DNA of 64,000 bases from Croceifilum oryzae (GCF_030814315.1 NZ_JAUSUV010000001.1:124001-188000); one strand, 5' to 3'. Shown: positions 1-11,402, counted from the stretch's first letter. Translations and numbers: made by a program. The notes: generated by a model not told the origin, from the sequence alone.

Positions 1-32
1 TAAGAATTAGAATGAATGAGTAGGAAATTTGG

Positions 33-60
33 AAAGAGGAGAATAATTCTCCTCTTTCTT
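33..60 (+). terminator. Hairpin terminator upstream of pgk
   Basis: An 11-bp perfect inverted repeat (33-43 with 47-57, loop TAA) is followed by a short T-rich tail. It probably ends or attenuates transcription from a gene left of the window; the window's first three bases could be that gene's stop. In many Bacillales that gene is gapA, but it is not visible here. Confidence 0.6.
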
Positions 61-81
61 CTTAAATAAGGAGGGGCATCC

Positions 82-1269
82 TTGAACAAAAAATCCATCA
101 AAGATGTTGATGTTCATGGAAAGCGAGTGTTTTGTCGGGTAGATTTTAACGTTCCGATGGAGCAAGGCAAGATTACAGATGATACGCGAATTCGAGCAGC
201 ATTACCTACGATTCAGTACCTGATGGATCAAGGGGCTAAGCTAATCCTAGCAAGCCACTTGGGACGACCAAAGGGAAAAGTAGTAGAAGAGATGCGTTTA
301 ACAGCTGTAGCAGAACGCTTAAGCCAACTGCTCGGTAAAGAAGTGACTAAGACAAATGAAGTAATTGGTCCAGAAGTTACAGAAAAAGTATCAGAGTTAC
401 ATAATGGTGACGTTCTCCTCTTGGAAAACGTTCGTTTTGATGCGCGCGAAGAAAAAAATGATGCTGAACTATCTCGTCAATTTGCCGCTCTAGCGGATTT
501 ATTTGTAAATGATGCATTTGGTACCTCTCATCGTGCTCATGCTTCTACTGCGGGAATCGCTGATTATATCCCAGCAGTAGCAGGGTTCTTATTACAAAAA
601 GAGTTAGAGATTTTAGGCAGTGCTCTTCAGACTCCCAAACGGCCCTTTACTGCGATTGTGGGTGGAGCCAAGGTTAAAGATAAAATTGGTGTCATTGAAA
701 ATTTACTGACCAAAGTGGACAACTTAATCATTGGTGGAGGACTTGCATATACCTTCATTAAGGCAAAAGGTCTTGAAATAGGAAAATCCCTTTTAGAAGA
801 AGATAAGATTGAGCTGGCTGCTTCGTATCTACGGCAAGCAGAGGAAGCAGGAGTCCGTATCTATCTACCGGTTGATGTGGTGGTAGTGGATGAGTTTTCC
901 CCGCATCCGCCTATTGTGAAAACAGTAGATGTTGATCAAATTCCGACTGATTTAGAGGCACTTGATATTGGTCCGAAAACACGCGAGTTGTATGCCGACG
1001 TGATTCGTTCTTCACAGCTTGTGATTTGGAATGGTCCGATGGGCGTATTTGAGTTTGATCAGTTTGCACAAGGCACGAATACGGTTGCGAAAGCACTTGC
1101 AGATTCTGAAGCATTATCCATCGTTGGCGGTGGGGATTCCGCAGCTGCGATTGAGAAAGCAGGACTTGCTGACGAAGTGGATCATATTTCTACAGGTGGC
1201 GGTGCCTCTTTGGAATTATTAGAAGGAAAAACACTACCTGGTGTAGCAGTGTTAAACGACAAAGAATAG
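82..1269 (+). CDS. pgk: Phosphoglycerate kinase
   Basis: Cytosolic glycolytic enzyme that transfers phosphate from 1,3-bisphosphoglycerate to ADP. The 395-aa protein has the usual bacterial length. Visible family motifs are the N-terminal VDFNVP (residues 20-25), the substrate-binding SHLGRP (58-63), and the C-terminal GGGDSAAA nucleotide-site loop from about residue 349. The start is TTG at 82, preceded by a strong AAGGAGGGG ribosome site at 68-76; no ATG fits the family N-terminus better. It is the first gene of a tight run pgk-tpiA-gpmI-eno, so it is probably co-transcribed with them. Confidence 0.98.
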   Translation: MNKKSIKDVDVHGKRVFCRVDFNVPMEQGKITDDTRIRAALPTIQYLMDQGAKLILASHLGRPKGKVVEEMRLTAVAERLSQLLGKEVTKTNEVIGPEVTEKVSELHNGDVLLLENVRFDAREEKNDAELSRQFAALADLFVNDAFGTSHRAHASTAGIADYIPAVAGFLLQKELEILGSALQTPKRPFTAIVGGAKVKDKIGVIENLLTKVDNLIIGGGLAYTFIKAKGLEIGKSLLEEDKIELAASYLRQAEEAGVRIYLPVDVVVVDEFSPHPPIVKTVDVDQIPTDLEALDIGPKTRELYADVIRSSQLVIWNGPMGVFEFDQFAQGTNTVAKALADSEALSIVGGGDSAAAIEKAGLADEVDHISTGGGASLELLEGKTLPGVAVLNDKE

Positions 1270-1285
1270 TTAGGTGATGACGCTC

Positions 1286-2056
1286 ATGCGCACTCCAATC
1301 ATAGCAGGAAATTGGAAAATGCATAAAACGGTTAATGAAGCCGTTCAATATATAGAAACCATCCAATCCAATCAACTCCCACAAGATGTAGAAGCGGTGA
1401 TTTGCGCGCCGTTTCTCACTCTACACACACTACAAGACAAGCTAGCGGGTAGTTCGATCGGGCTGGGAGCACAAAATGCTCATTGGGAAAAAGAAGGGGC
1501 ATACACAGGAGAAGTAAGTGTTCATATGCTCCAAGACCTCGGAGTTGGTTATGTGATCTTAGGTCACTCTGAACGCCGTACCTATTTTGCGGAAACGTGC
1601 GAACAAGTGAATAAGAAGACAATAGCGGCTCTAAATGCGGGAATCATCCCGATTGTCTGTGTAGGTGAAACCATTCAAGAACGTGAAAGTGGACGTACTT
1701 TTGAAGTCGTTTCTTCTCAAGTAAAAAAAGCGTTAAAAGGAATTGCTTCTAATGAATTACATAAAGTGGTTCTCGCATATGAGCCTGTTTGGGCGATCGG
1801 AACAGGTAGGGCCTCCTCAGCAAATGATGCGGAAGAAGTGATTGCCTATATCCGTAAAACGTTGATGAGTGAGTTTGGTACAGCGGTTGCCGAGCAAATA
1901 CGAATCCAATACGGTGGCAGTGTGAAACCAGAAAATATTGCTACTTACATGGCAGAGCCTAATATTGATGGAGCTCTTGTCGGCGGTGCGGCACTAGACC
2001 CAGAGTCGTTCTCAGGACTTGTGAAGGCTGCGAGCCGAGTAGGTGGTCAAGCATGA
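1286..2056 (+). CDS. tpiA: Triosephosphate isomerase
   Basis: Interconverts dihydroxyacetone phosphate and glyceraldehyde 3-phosphate. With ATG at 1286 the protein is 257 aa and begins [12 protein letters not shown], the canonical family start. Catalytic residues are visible: Lys11 (NWKM), electrophile His94 (GHSERR) and base Glu166 ([11 protein letters not shown]). An open frame extends upstream to GTG 1274 and ATG 1277, but AGGTGAT at 1272-1278 is a good ribosome site for 1286 and would lie inside those longer versions. It follows pgk by 16 nt and overlaps gpmI by 4 nt. Confidence 0.97.
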   Translation: MRTPIIAGNWKMHKTVNEAVQYIETIQSNQLPQDVEAVICAPFLTLHTLQDKLAGSSIGLGAQNAHWEKEGAYTGEVSVHMLQDLGVGYVILGHSERRTYFAETCEQVNKKTIAALNAGIIPIVCVGETIQERESGRTFEVVSSQVKKALKGIASNELHKVVLAYEPVWAIGTGRASSANDAEEVIAYIRKTLMSEFGTAVAEQIRIQYGGSVKPENIATYMAEPNIDGALVGGAALDPESFSGLVKAASRVGGQA

Positions 2057-3591
2057 GCTATCCTAAACCAGCATTATTATGTATCTTAGACGGATTTGGC
2101 TTACGTTCTTCGGAACATGGCAATGCGGTGGCTCAAGCAAAGAAACCTAATTTTGATCGCTATTGGGATCAATACCCACATACTACCCTAGGAGCAAGCG
2201 GCTTGTCCGTAGGGCTTCCCGATGGGCAGATGGGGAATTCGGAAGTAGGACATTTAAACATCGGGGCAGGCCGTGTAGTATATCAAGAGCTTACTCGTGT
2301 AACGAAGTCCATTTCCGAAGGGGGATTCTTTGAAAACGAAACCTTCCTTGGAGCGATTCGTCACGTAAAAGAGCATAATACCCGTCTCCATTTGTACGGG
2401 TTATTATCAGACGGAGGCGTTCACAGTCACATTGAGCATTTATTTGCATTGCTCGAACTAGCGGCTAAAGAACAAGTGAAAGAAGTTTATGTTCACGCGT
2501 TTTTGGATGGGCGAGATGTAGCGCCGGACAGTGCTGTCTCCTATATCAAGCGTCTGGAAGATAAGATTCAGGAGCTGGGTGTCGGGAAAATTGCGACTGT
2601 GCAAGGTCGTTACTATGCGATGGATCGTGATAAACGATGGGAGCGTACGGAGAAATCGTATCGTGCGATGGTATATGGAGAAGGACCTTCTTATACCGAT
2701 CCGATCAAGGCGGTGGAGGAATCCTATCACAAGTCGGTCTATGATGAGTTTGTCATGCCAACTGTGATTGTAGATGAAAATCAGAAGCCAGTGGGTACGA
2801 TTCAAGATCATGACTCTGTTATCTTTTATAACTTCCGTCCCGATCGTGCGATACAGATCTCATTAGCTTTTACCAATCGTGATTTCCGTGGATTTGATCG
2901 TGGTGACCGTGCTCCAAAAGATCTCTACTATGTCTGCCTCACTCATTTTAGTGAGACGGTAGGTGGATATGTAGCATACAAATCTACGAACTTGGATAAC
3001 ACGTATGGTGAAGTGATTTCACAACAAGGCTTGCGTCAGCTTCGGATTGCTGAGACGGAGAAATTTCCACACGTTACCTTCTTCTTTAGTGGTGGTCGGG
3101 AAGATCCATATCCAGGCGAGGATCGCATTTTGATCAAATCCCCTAATGTAGCCACTTATGATTTAAAGCCTGAGATGAGCGCTTACGAACTGACGGATTC
3201 ATTACTCGAAGCGATCAACAAAGATGTCTACGATACGATCATCTTAAACTTTGCCAATCCCGATATGGTTGGGCACTCTGGGAAACTAGAACCAACGATT
3301 AAAGCGGTAGAGGCAGTCGATGAGTGTCTAGGCAAGATTGTGGACTTAGTTATCTCAAAAGGTGGCGTCGCGATCATCACGGCTGACCACGGCAATGCCG
3401 ACATGGTCATCGATGATAACGAGAGACCTTTTACCGCTCATACTACCAATCCAGTTCCTTGCATTATTACCAAAGAGGGAGTAACGCTACGTGAGGATGG
3501 TATTCTAGCAGATCTTACTCCAACCCTATTGGATTTGTTACAAGTATCGAAACCAACAGAGATGACGGGCACGTCTCTCATTCAAAAATAA
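2053..3591 (+). CDS. gpmI: 2,3-bisphosphoglycerate-independent phosphoglycerate mutase
   Basis: Manganese-dependent mutase that converts 3-phosphoglycerate to 2-phosphoglycerate; alkaline-phosphatase superfamily. Its 512 aa match the family. The metal-binding Asp13 lies in the DGFG motif and the phosphorylated serine is Ser63 in GNSEVGH. The C-terminal metal site is visible as TADHGNAD. Its ATG overlaps the tpiA stop (ATGA), which suggests translational coupling inside the glycolytic operon. The cofactor-independent form, rather than GpmA, is usual in Bacillales. Confidence 0.98.
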   Translation: MSYPKPALLCILDGFGLRSSEHGNAVAQAKKPNFDRYWDQYPHTTLGASGLSVGLPDGQMGNSEVGHLNIGAGRVVYQELTRVTKSISEGGFFENETFLGAIRHVKEHNTRLHLYGLLSDGGVHSHIEHLFALLELAAKEQVKEVYVHAFLDGRDVAPDSAVSYIKRLEDKIQELGVGKIATVQGRYYAMDRDKRWERTEKSYRAMVYGEGPSYTDPIKAVEESYHKSVYDEFVMPTVIVDENQKPVGTIQDHDSVIFYNFRPDRAIQISLAFTNRDFRGFDRGDRAPKDLYYVCLTHFSETVGGYVAYKSTNLDNTYGEVISQQGLRQLRIAETEKFPHVTFFFSGGREDPYPGEDRILIKSPNVATYDLKPEMSAYELTDSLLEAINKDVYDTIILNFANPDMVGHSGKLEPTIKAVEAVDECLGKIVDLVISKGGVAIITADHGNADMVIDDNERPFTAHTTNPVPCIITKEGVTLREDGILADLTPTLLDLLQVSKPTEMTGTSLIQK

Positions 3592-4905
<1,314 letters not shown>

Positions 4906-4921
4906 GAAACGAACGAAGAGT

Positions 4922-4959
4922 AAAAGCAATGCAGGGGTAGCTCCTATGCATTGCTTTTT
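4922..4959 (+). terminator. Terminator after eno
   Basis: AAAAGCAATGCA (4922-4933) pairs with TGCATTGCTTTT (4947-4958), with an extra short AGG/CCT pairing in the loop, and ends in a T-run. It closes the glycolytic operon just downstream of the enolase stop. Confidence 0.85.
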
Positions 4960-5086
4960 AACGTCTGACAATATTTCCATTGATATCCTAATCTATTGGC
5001 ACGATCCTTCTTTTCCTTCATTGATCAAGATTCTACTCTATGATAAAGTAGTGTTAGATAGTTATGCGCAAGGGAGGTCACACATT

Positions 5087-5320
5087 ATGGCACTCGCTGC
5101 AAAAGTATTCCTTGCAGTTATTAGCGTTTTACTGATTGTAGTTGTCTTGCTTCAGTCCAGCAAAAGCCCAGGACTCTCTGGTGTAATTGGTGGCGGTGCT
5201 GAACAAGTAATGGGAAAAGCAAAAGCACGTGGTATTGATGCCCTGCTAAACAAACTGACAGCCATCTTTGCAACATTGTTTATGGTTATGGCAATCGTAG
5301 TTGCTTTCTTCCTAAAATAA
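5087..5320 (+). CDS. secG: Preprotein translocase subunit SecG
   Basis: Small integral membrane subunit of the SecYEG channel. The likely protein is 77 aa, starting MALAAKVFLAV at ATG 5087 behind AGGGAGGT (5071-5078). An open frame runs further up to 4946, but that would start inside the eno terminator and gives an atypical N-terminus. Two hydrophobic helices lie at about residues 4-23 and 55-75, joined by the typical QSSKSPGLSGVIGGGAE loop. secG next to eno and upstream of rnr is the usual Firmicutes order, although two unrelated genes have come between secG and rnr here. Confidence 0.93.
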   Translation: MALAAKVFLAVISVLLIVVVLLQSSKSPGLSGVIGGGAEQVMGKAKARGIDALLNKLTAIFATLFMVMAIVVAFFLK

Positions 5321-5322
5321 TA

Positions 5323-5359
5323 AAAAAAGAACAAGGCACAATGGCTTTGTTCTTTTTTT
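5323..5359 (+). terminator. Terminator after secG
   Basis: AAGAACAAGGC pairs with GCTTTGTTCTT (one G-T pair), followed by seven Ts. Strong rho-independent terminator. Confidence 0.88.
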
Positions 5360-5509
5360 ATGGTTAAAAGCAAAGCTTCGTTATCAATCAAACCTTCCAT
5401 TGGTCTCTGGAATATTGATTAATCTATCTTGTTTGCCATCAGTCCCTCTATTTATAGAGGAGCAGAACATAAGCTTAATAATTATAAATCTTATCTGGTT
5501 ATCAAAAAA

Positions 5510-5545
5510 ATAAAAAAGGATGACGTAACCTCCCGCCATCCTTCA
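5510..5545 (-). terminator. Terminator of the 5554-6375 lipoprotein gene
   Basis: Read on the minus strand, AAGGATG and CATCCTT flank a 14-nt loop and are followed by a run of Ts. It lies just after the stop of the lipoprotein gene. The 5360-5510 stretch between this and the secG terminator shows nothing recognisable. Confidence 0.8.
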
Positions 5546-5553
5546 TTACTACA

Positions 5554-6375
5554 TTAACTTGATTTTGCTTTTTTTACTACATCAGCTGGAATCGTAATGG
5601 ATCCATTGAACGGTGCGAACTGATTTTGTTTAATAGTTGCTTTTACCATAGTAGGTTTTGTTTTACTATCTGTTGCAAGCTCAAGTGACCCTTCTAGGGA
5701 TGTTTGTGCAAAGGTTTTGTCATCAAATGTGAAAGTTACGGTATAGCTTTTAAGCTTCATGCCCTTGAATAATGCTTTCGTTTGAGGGTCATTATCCTGA
5801 GTGAAGGTACTTGCTAATTCTTTTTCCAATGCAGAGCGATTTTTCGATTTTGAGATATCGAATACAACTTTGTATTGGTTCCCTTCGTGTGAAGAAGAGA
5901 CAGCCTCTTTCATAGACTTGAATGACTGAATAGAGGTATCCATGTGGGAAAATGGATCTGATGTTTCTTTCGTTGCCTTTGTTTTGGTCCATGTTTTCTT
6001 TTTCTCTTGATACGAATAGGTCAATCCATCTTTTTCATAGGACTCTACTTTCTCGCTAGTCCCTAGTGATGTTGATGTTCCTGCTTTGTGCATAGCTTTT
6101 GGCTTTATTACTTCTTCTACTTTAGAATTCTCTTCAAATTGTACTTGTTTACCTGCAAAAGACAAAGTTCCTTTGACACTTAGCTGATAAGTGTGTGCCT
6201 TTTTACTTTCTTCGATTTTGTTGATAAGCTCATCAGTTGTAAGTTCTTTCTTGGTTTCAACAGTAGTTTGAGCATCCTTAGCTTTCTCCGGTTTTGCAGC
6301 ATCTTTGGTTTGACATCCAACCAACAATGCTGTACTTAACATAAGAATGGAAGTAGAACGAATCCAGGTTTTCAT
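5554..6375 (-). CDS. Lipoprotein, DUF6612/LppX-like
   Basis: A 273-aa predicted lipoprotein: positively charged start, hydrophobic stretch, and a lipobox LLVGC with Cys21 as the lipidated residue. A Lys/Glu/Thr-rich linker (about 22-55) follows, then a globular region rich in beta-strand pattern. The layout (verbs of the fold such as SYEKDGLTYSYQEKKKTW and a later YTVTFTFDDKTF strand) resembles the LolA/LppX-like lipoproteins of Firmicutes often labelled DUF6612. No enzyme motif is seen. It stands alone, with its own terminator, between secG and a divergent hydrolase gene. Role unknown; cell-surface lipid or ligand binding is only an inference. Confidence 0.8.
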   Translation of the reverse strand: MKTWIRSTSILMLSTALLVGCQTKDAAKPEKAKDAQTTVETKKELTTDELINKIEESKKAHTYQLSVKGTLSFAGKQVQFEENSKVEEVIKPKAMHKAGTSTSLGTSEKVESYEKDGLTYSYQEKKKTWTKTKATKETSDPFSHMDTSIQSFKSMKEAVSSSHEGNQYKVVFDISKSKNRSALEKELASTFTQDNDPQTKALFKGMKLKSYTVTFTFDDKTFAQTSLEGSLELATDSKTKPTMVKATIKQNQFAPFNGSITIPADVVKKAKSS

Positions 6376-6587
6376 GTTATGTACTCTCCTTTTTGGTATT
6401 ATTTTGCATCACAACAACTATATATTAACTTTTCCATTTATTTTAAACCATACTTTTTTAAAAAATATTTTTAATATTATTATAGGTGGTTAAGGCAAGG
6501 TATCTAATATCAAAGAGTGGGTGTTCTATGTAGAAGGAATTATCGTTGTTATATTCAAAATTAGTTTAATGTTTTTCGAAATTAGAA

Positions 6588-6593
6588 TATAAT
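6588..6593 (+). promoter_or_regulatory. Probable -10 element (TATAAT) for the 6636 hydrolase gene
   Basis: A perfect TATAAT sits about 40 nt upstream of the start. No good -35 hexamer is seen at the usual distance. The 6376-6587 stretch upstream is AT-rich with no gene. Confidence 0.4.
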
Positions 6594-6635
6594 ACAAGGA
6601 AATACAAGTGAATTTACTACATGAGGGGGATTGGG

Positions 6636-7667
6636 ATGGAGCAACTTGCTTCCTATTTCGGAGAGAAAAGACCAAATTTCTCTGGAACGGTTTTGATTGC
6701 AAAGAAGGGGAAAATTGTGTTTCATGAAGCCTTCGGTAAATCTGATTTTGATACAGAGATTCAGAATACCCTTTTCACTCGTTTTCCAATTGCATCGCTT
6801 ACAAAAACGTTCACCTCTCTGGCTATCTTTCAAATAATGGAACAAAGTCGTCTTCACTTATCTGATTCTTTGGATAAATATCTTCCTGATTCTTCTTTTG
6901 GTGGAGTAACGATTCAACATTTACTAAACCACACCTCTGGCATCGTAGATGATCGAAGGGTAAGGGGGGAACTTTCAGGCGGAGAGTGTCAGAAACCGGA
7001 TGAAATGTGGCAGCAGGTTCGAGATCGAACCCTGTCTTTTATACCAGGAAGCAAGTTTTCCTGCAATGATACCAATACCTTTTTGTTAGCAATGATTTTA
7101 GAGAAGGTAACTGACATGCCTTATCGTGACTATGTAAGAGAAAAGATATTTGTTCCGGCGGGCATGGAGGATTCGGGATTTGAAGGAGAACCTTTGCCGT
7201 TATTAGCCCAAGGGCATATAAAAGGAAAAAAGCAGGGCCTACGGAATGCTAACAACGCGTATGGTTGTGGAGATATCGTTTCTACAACTAAAGATCTGCA
7301 TCAATTTCTACAATGCTACAAGAGATGTGAGTTGCTAAATCGTGATAGCAAAAACAGTATGGAGACGGTTTCGTTCCGGCGTAAAAAGTGGTTGGATGTA
7401 TCATTGATTGCGAGTGGATGGTTTTATCAATTTATCCATGGGATGAGTATTGGATATTCGGGGGTTCATCCATCTGGATTCATTTCAAGATGGGAATTGA
7501 ACATGAATCATGAGACAGAAATCATCATTTTAAGCAACAATGCGATTCCATATCATTGGTATGATTCCAAATGGAATGGAGCTCAATTGATCGCAACGGA
7601 ACTAGGTGAAATTTTATTTGAAAACCGGTTATCTTCATTCCAGAAACTGTTGGTTCGAATCGATTAA
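6636..7667 (+). CDS. Beta-lactamase/DD-peptidase-fold serine hydrolase, altered second motif
   Basis: Member of the class C beta-lactamase-like family of esterases and D,D-peptidases, 343 aa from ATG 6636 (AGGGGGA at 6624-6630 supports this over ATG 6621). The nucleophile motif SxxK is intact as SLTK (Ser54-Lys57), followed by the typical LLNHTSG. The second motif, normally YxN after PG..F.YSN, reads FSCNDTN, so the catalytic Tyr is Cys143 and the Asn is Asp145. A possible third motif is HPSG near residue 280. No signal peptide is seen, so it may be cytoplasmic. It could be an inactive or re-purposed hydrolase; the true substrate is unknown. It has no obvious operon partner. Confidence 0.8.
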   Translation: MEQLASYFGEKRPNFSGTVLIAKKGKIVFHEAFGKSDFDTEIQNTLFTRFPIASLTKTFTSLAIFQIMEQSRLHLSDSLDKYLPDSSFGGVTIQHLLNHTSGIVDDRRVRGELSGGECQKPDEMWQQVRDRTLSFIPGSKFSCNDTNTFLLAMILEKVTDMPYRDYVREKIFVPAGMEDSGFEGEPLPLLAQGHIKGKKQGLRNANNAYGCGDIVSTTKDLHQFLQCYKRCELLNRDSKNSMETVSFRRKKWLDVSLIASGWFYQFIHGMSIGYSGVHPSGFISRWELNMNHETEIIILSNNAIPYHWYDSKWNGAQLIATELGEILFENRLSSFQKLLVRID

Positions 7668-7836
7668 CTTAGGATGGAAAGGAAAAAATTGTGATATGCT
7701 AGGGATACATGGAAGATAGTGCAGGGAATGACATAGAAATCATGAGTTATGAGCATTGGTTTAAGTAGCTTCATCGAAAAACGGGTATTCTACTCATGTA
7801 TGGTTATTCATTTAGCCTCTGAAATGTATCCATAGG

Positions 7837-10290
7837 TTGGATAAAAAGGAAGTAGCTTTGAAAGGAGCTAAAAGTTTGGTCACAGCAAAACAAGTAATAG
7901 AAATGATGAAAAATCCACTCTACAAACCAATTGGTTCTGAGGAATTAATGCGTAAACTTCAGGTGTCAGGAGAGGATAAAGCAGAGTTCGTCTCCTTACT
8001 AGACCAGTTGGAGACGGAAGGTGAAATTGTCCAGACACGGGGAGGGAAATTCGGTCTCCCTAAGCACTACAACATGGTTGTAGGCAAGTTGCAAGGAAGT
8101 GCCAAGGGGTTTGGTTTCGTACTTCCAAAAACAGAAGAGATGAACGATATCTACATTCACGGTAGTGATACGAATGGTGCGATTGATGGAGATACCGTAT
8201 TAGTTAGACTGAATAAGCCTCGCAAAGGGGATCGTCGTCCAGAAGGTGTTATTATCGATATTTTGAAACGTGGGCGGGAAAAAGTTGTAGGGCGCTTTAA
8301 GGCCTCATCTCCTTTGTTCGGAGTTGTCATACCCGAAGAATCAAGACTAAATGTAGACATCTTTGTTCCAGCTGAAAAACAATTGAATGCTCAGGATGGT
8401 CAGATCGTTGTGGTACGGATTGTTCCGAAGGCTTCGGATAAATTTACGATTGAAGGGGAGATTATCGAGATTTTGGGAGATAAAGATGCTCCTGGGATTG
8501 ATATCTTGTCCATTATCCGTAAGCATGGTTTGCCAGAGCAGTTTCCGGAAGCAGTGGAGCAAGAAGCAGAACTCGTTCCAGATCAGATCAGTGAAGAAGA
8601 AATCAAGCATCGTCGTGATCTACGAGAGCGTGTTATGGTAACGATCGATGGAGAAGATGCGAAGGATTTGGACGATGCCGTCTCGATAGAACGCCTTCCT
8701 AACGGTAATGTTCGCTTAGGAGTCCATATTGCCGATGTGAGCTACTATGTCAAAGAAGGAAGCGCTCTAGATCGAGAAGCGTATGAGCGCGGATGCAGTG
8801 TCTATCTGGTAGATCGTGTTATCCCGATGCTCCCTAAGCGATTATCTAACGGGATTTGTAGTTTAAATCCAAAGGTAGATCGGCTTACGATGACATGCGA
8901 TATGGAGATTAACTCGGAAGGTCATGTTGTGGATCATGATATTTATACCTCAGTCATTTGTACCAATGAACGGATGACGTATGGAGATGTAAAGAGAATT
9001 GTGATTGATGAAGACTCAGAGTTAATAGCGAAATATCAGCATCTAGTAGAAGATTTTCGCTTGATGGCGAGCTTAGCGAATACATTGCGGAAGAAACGAA
9101 TGAACCGTGGATCGATTGATTTTAACTTTTCGGAAGCGAAGATTTTGGTGGATGAACATGGAAAGCCAACTGATATAGTGAAACGACCACGTACAGCGGC
9201 TGAGCAATTGATCGAGGAATTCATGCTAGCAGCCAACGAGACAGTAGCGGAACACTTTTATCGGTTAGATGTCCCGTTTGTTTATCGGATTCACGAAAAT
9301 CCTGATCCGGAAAAGCTAATGTCATTCTATGAGTTAGTAAATAATTTCGGTTATAACGTCAAAGGAAAAGCAGATAAAGTAAAGCCGAGAGCTCTCCAAA
9401 GCTTACTGGGTAGAGTGGAAGGTAGTCCTGAAGAGATGGTAATTAGTACGATTTTGCTGCGCTCGATGAAGCAAGCGAAATACTCTACCGAATCGGTCGG
9501 ACACTTCGGCTTAGCGGCAACATTTTACTCTCACTTTACCTCGCCAATCCGACGTTATCCCGATTTGCTCATTCATCGTGTGATTCGTGAACTATTGGAA
9601 AATGGACATATCTCAATGGAAAGAATTGAGCATCTACAAGCCTATTTAACAGATGCGGCTGAGCAGTCATCTATTCGTGAACGAGTAGCGGTTGATGCAG
9701 AGCGCGAGACCAATGCACTGAAAATGGCAGAGTATATGAAGGCCCATGTGGGAGAAGAGTTCGAAGGTGTGATTAGCAGTATCACAAACTTCGGGATTTT
9801 TGTAGAGCTACCTAATACTGTAGAAGGCTTGATTCATGTTAGTAATCTTACGGATGATTACTACAACTTCCATGAACGTGCGTATCTCTTGATTGGCGAA
9901 CGTACGAAGCATATATTCCGAATGGGAGATCCGATCAAGATTCGGGTAAGTGGAGCTAGTTTAGAAGAACGGAAAGTGGATTTTGAATTAGTAGAGCACA
10001 TCACCCAACACGAGTTGGACGAGAGCTTTTTCCATCGAGAGAAGAAAAAGGCGAAAAGAGCAAAACCGGGCGAAAGAGATCGTGGAGATCGCCGACGTGG
10101 CAAAAGCCAAGGAAAGCGGAAGCCAAAAGCCGATCCAAGATCATCAACTGGCGGTTCAAAAAATAAACGTTCTGAAAAAAGAAGTTCTAGCTCTAGCTCC
10201 AAAAAAGGTCGAATTAGTACTACGAGTCCAGATCAGTCATTTGCATCCAAAGGGCCGAAAAAAGATACTCGTAGAAAGAGAAATCGATAA
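7837..10290 (+). CDS. rnr: Ribonuclease R
   Basis: Processive 3'-5' exoribonuclease that degrades structured RNA and, with SmpB-tmRNA, non-stop mRNAs. Layout of the 817-aa frame: N-terminal winged-helix segment (about 15-75), cold-shock domains (80-215), RNB catalytic domain with the acidic cluster DGEDAKDLDDA (Asp271, 274, 277, 279, 280), S1 domain (about 640-730), and a Lys/Arg/Ser-rich tail (735-817). The start is uncertain: TTG 7837, TTG 7858 or TTG 7876. The last has the best ribosome site (AAAGGAG at 7860-7866) and would shorten the protein by 13 residues. It precedes smpB and ssrA as in other Firmicutes. Confidence 0.95.
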   Translation: MDKKEVALKGAKSLVTAKQVIEMMKNPLYKPIGSEELMRKLQVSGEDKAEFVSLLDQLETEGEIVQTRGGKFGLPKHYNMVVGKLQGSAKGFGFVLPKTEEMNDIYIHGSDTNGAIDGDTVLVRLNKPRKGDRRPEGVIIDILKRGREKVVGRFKASSPLFGVVIPEESRLNVDIFVPAEKQLNAQDGQIVVVRIVPKASDKFTIEGEIIEILGDKDAPGIDILSIIRKHGLPEQFPEAVEQEAELVPDQISEEEIKHRRDLRERVMVTIDGEDAKDLDDAVSIERLPNGNVRLGVHIADVSYYVKEGSALDREAYERGCSVYLVDRVIPMLPKRLSNGICSLNPKVDRLTMTCDMEINSEGHVVDHDIYTSVICTNERMTYGDVKRIVIDEDSELIAKYQHLVEDFRLMASLANTLRKKRMNRGSIDFNFSEAKILVDEHGKPTDIVKRPRTAAEQLIEEFMLAANETVAEHFYRLDVPFVYRIHENPDPEKLMSFYELVNNFGYNVKGKADKVKPRALQSLLGRVEGSPEEMVISTILLRSMKQAKYSTESVGHFGLAATFYSHFTSPIRRYPDLLIHRVIRELLENGHISMERIEHLQAYLTDAAEQSSIRERVAVDAERETNALKMAEYMKAHVGEEFEGVISSITNFGIFVELPNTVEGLIHVSNLTDDYYNFHERAYLLIGERTKHIFRMGDPIKIRVSGASLEERKVDFELVEHITQHELDESFFHREKKKAKRAKPGERDRGDRRRGKSQGKRKPKADPRSSTGGSKNKRSEKRSSSSSSKKGRISTTSPDQSFASKGPKKDTRRKRNR

Positions 10291-10299
10291 AAACTTGAT

Positions 10300-10327
10300 A
10301 AGAGCGGGGAACCCCCACCCTGCTCTT
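10300..10327 (+). other. Hairpin between rnr and smpB without T-tract
   Basis: AAGAGCGGGG (10300-10309) pairs with CCCTGCTCTT (10318-10327) around an 8-nt loop. No run of Ts follows, so it may be an RNA stability or processing element rather than a terminator. The region 10291-10471 has no gene. Confidence 0.5.
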
Positions 10328-10471
10328 GGGTTTCGATTTTCAAAGAGCGGGTATACATTTTAACGAGGAGCGATCTTTTTTAAAAATAATGCTAACTTTC
10401 ACATTTGACGTTAGAAGTAGGAATCTGGTAAAATGTTAAATGCGATATTTTTTCTGTTAGGTGGTGGTACA

Positions 10472-10939
10472 ATGAGCTCCAAAGGGACAAAAGTGATTGC
10501 CCGTAATAAAAGAGCAACACATGATTATCATATTGAAGAGACTTTTGAAGCTGGTGTTGTACTTACTGGTACAGAGATTAAGTCTATTCGTCAAGGTCGC
10601 ATCAATCTGCAAGATGCCTATGCTCGTGTGGACAACAGAGGAGAAGTATGGATCGTTGGGATGCATATTAGTCCGTTTGAGCAAGGGAATCGTTTTAATG
10701 TGGATCCGACGCGTACGCGGAAGCTCTTATTGCACAAGCGGGAAATCAGCAAATTGATTGGACAAACGAAGATAAAGGGTCTTACCTTGGTTCCGCTCAA
10801 TGTCCATTTGCGTAGTGGCTTTGCCAAAGTCGAATTAGGATTAGCACGTGGTAAGAAGCTGTACGATAAACGTCATACAGCCGCTAAACGCGATGCACAG
10901 CGTGAGATTCACCGTCGTTTAAAAGAACAAAACCAGTAG
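10472..10939 (+). CDS. smpB: SsrA-binding protein SmpB
   Basis: Binds tmRNA and brings it to stalled ribosomes. With ATG 10472 the protein is 155 aa, a normal length, beginning [19 protein letters not shown]. The family signatures [18 protein letters not shown] and the basic C-terminal tail ([19 protein letters not shown]) are present. An upstream in-frame ATG at 10433 would add a non-homologous hydrophobic stretch and lies before the GTGGTGG site at 10461-10467, so it is rejected. smpB sits directly upstream of its RNA partner ssrA. Confidence 0.96.
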   Translation: MSSKGTKVIARNKRATHDYHIEETFEAGVVLTGTEIKSIRQGRINLQDAYARVDNRGEVWIVGMHISPFEQGNRFNVDPTRTRKLLLHKREISKLIGQTKIKGLTLVPLNVHLRSGFAKVELGLARGKKLYDKRHTAAKRDAQREIHRRLKEQNQ

Positions 10940-10952
10940 GTATCATTTGGTA

Positions 10953-10981
10953 TTGAGTAGACACATTCTACATGTTAAGAT
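10953..10981 (+). promoter_or_regulatory. Possible ssrA promoter
   Basis: TTGAGT (10953-10958), a 17-bp spacer, and TAAGAT (10976-10981), about 38 nt before the mature tmRNA 5' end, which would leave a short leader for RNase P to remove. The match is moderate. Confidence 0.35.
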
Positions 10982-11019
10982 GAGACTTGTTAGAAACTCT
11001 CTCTAAACCCTTCTTCTAT

Positions 11020-11383
11020 GGGGGCGTTTATGGGATTCGACGGGGATTGTTCGAGCATAAGTAGCGAGTCGAGGGGCTGCGTTTCTCGTTAAACACGCGG
11101 ACGCCAATTATAACTGGCAAACAAAACAATTTTGCTCTAGCTGCTTAATTGCAACTAGGATCCACTGCTCCATCGCCTATGTGGCGTAGATGGGTCTCAT
11201 AACTTAGTAGGCTAGCGCTTTAGACGGCTACTGTCTAAAGGGCGAAACATTAGTGGCTAGTCATTTGAAAGGCCTGTCGTTGGGCAGTTCAAATGATGAA
11301 ACAACCCAATGCGACGACTGCACTCGGAGAAGCTTATGTGGCGAGGTCTTCGGACAGCGGTTCAACTCCGCTCGCCTCCACCA
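11020..11383 (+). ncRNA. ssrA: tmRNA (10Sa RNA), ssrA
   Basis: Rescues stalled ribosomes and tags the nascent peptide for proteolysis. The 5' end GGGGGCG (11020-11026) pairs with CGCCTCC (11373-11379), then the discriminator A and encoded CCA (11381-11383). The T-arm TTCAACTCC is visible. The tag reading frame starts at GGC 11116 and ends at TAA 11146-11148, encoding GKQNNFALAA. The ALAA end is the standard ClpXP signal. Ten encoded residues is shorter than the 14 of B. subtilis. It lies directly downstream of smpB. Confidence 0.97.
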
Positions 11384-11402
11384 ACTTTATGTAAAAACAA
11401 GC

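Noticed and set aside
2458-2811. 117-codon minus-strand frame inside gpmI
   Set aside because: Fully inside a well-conserved enzyme gene; no ribosome site or family pattern.
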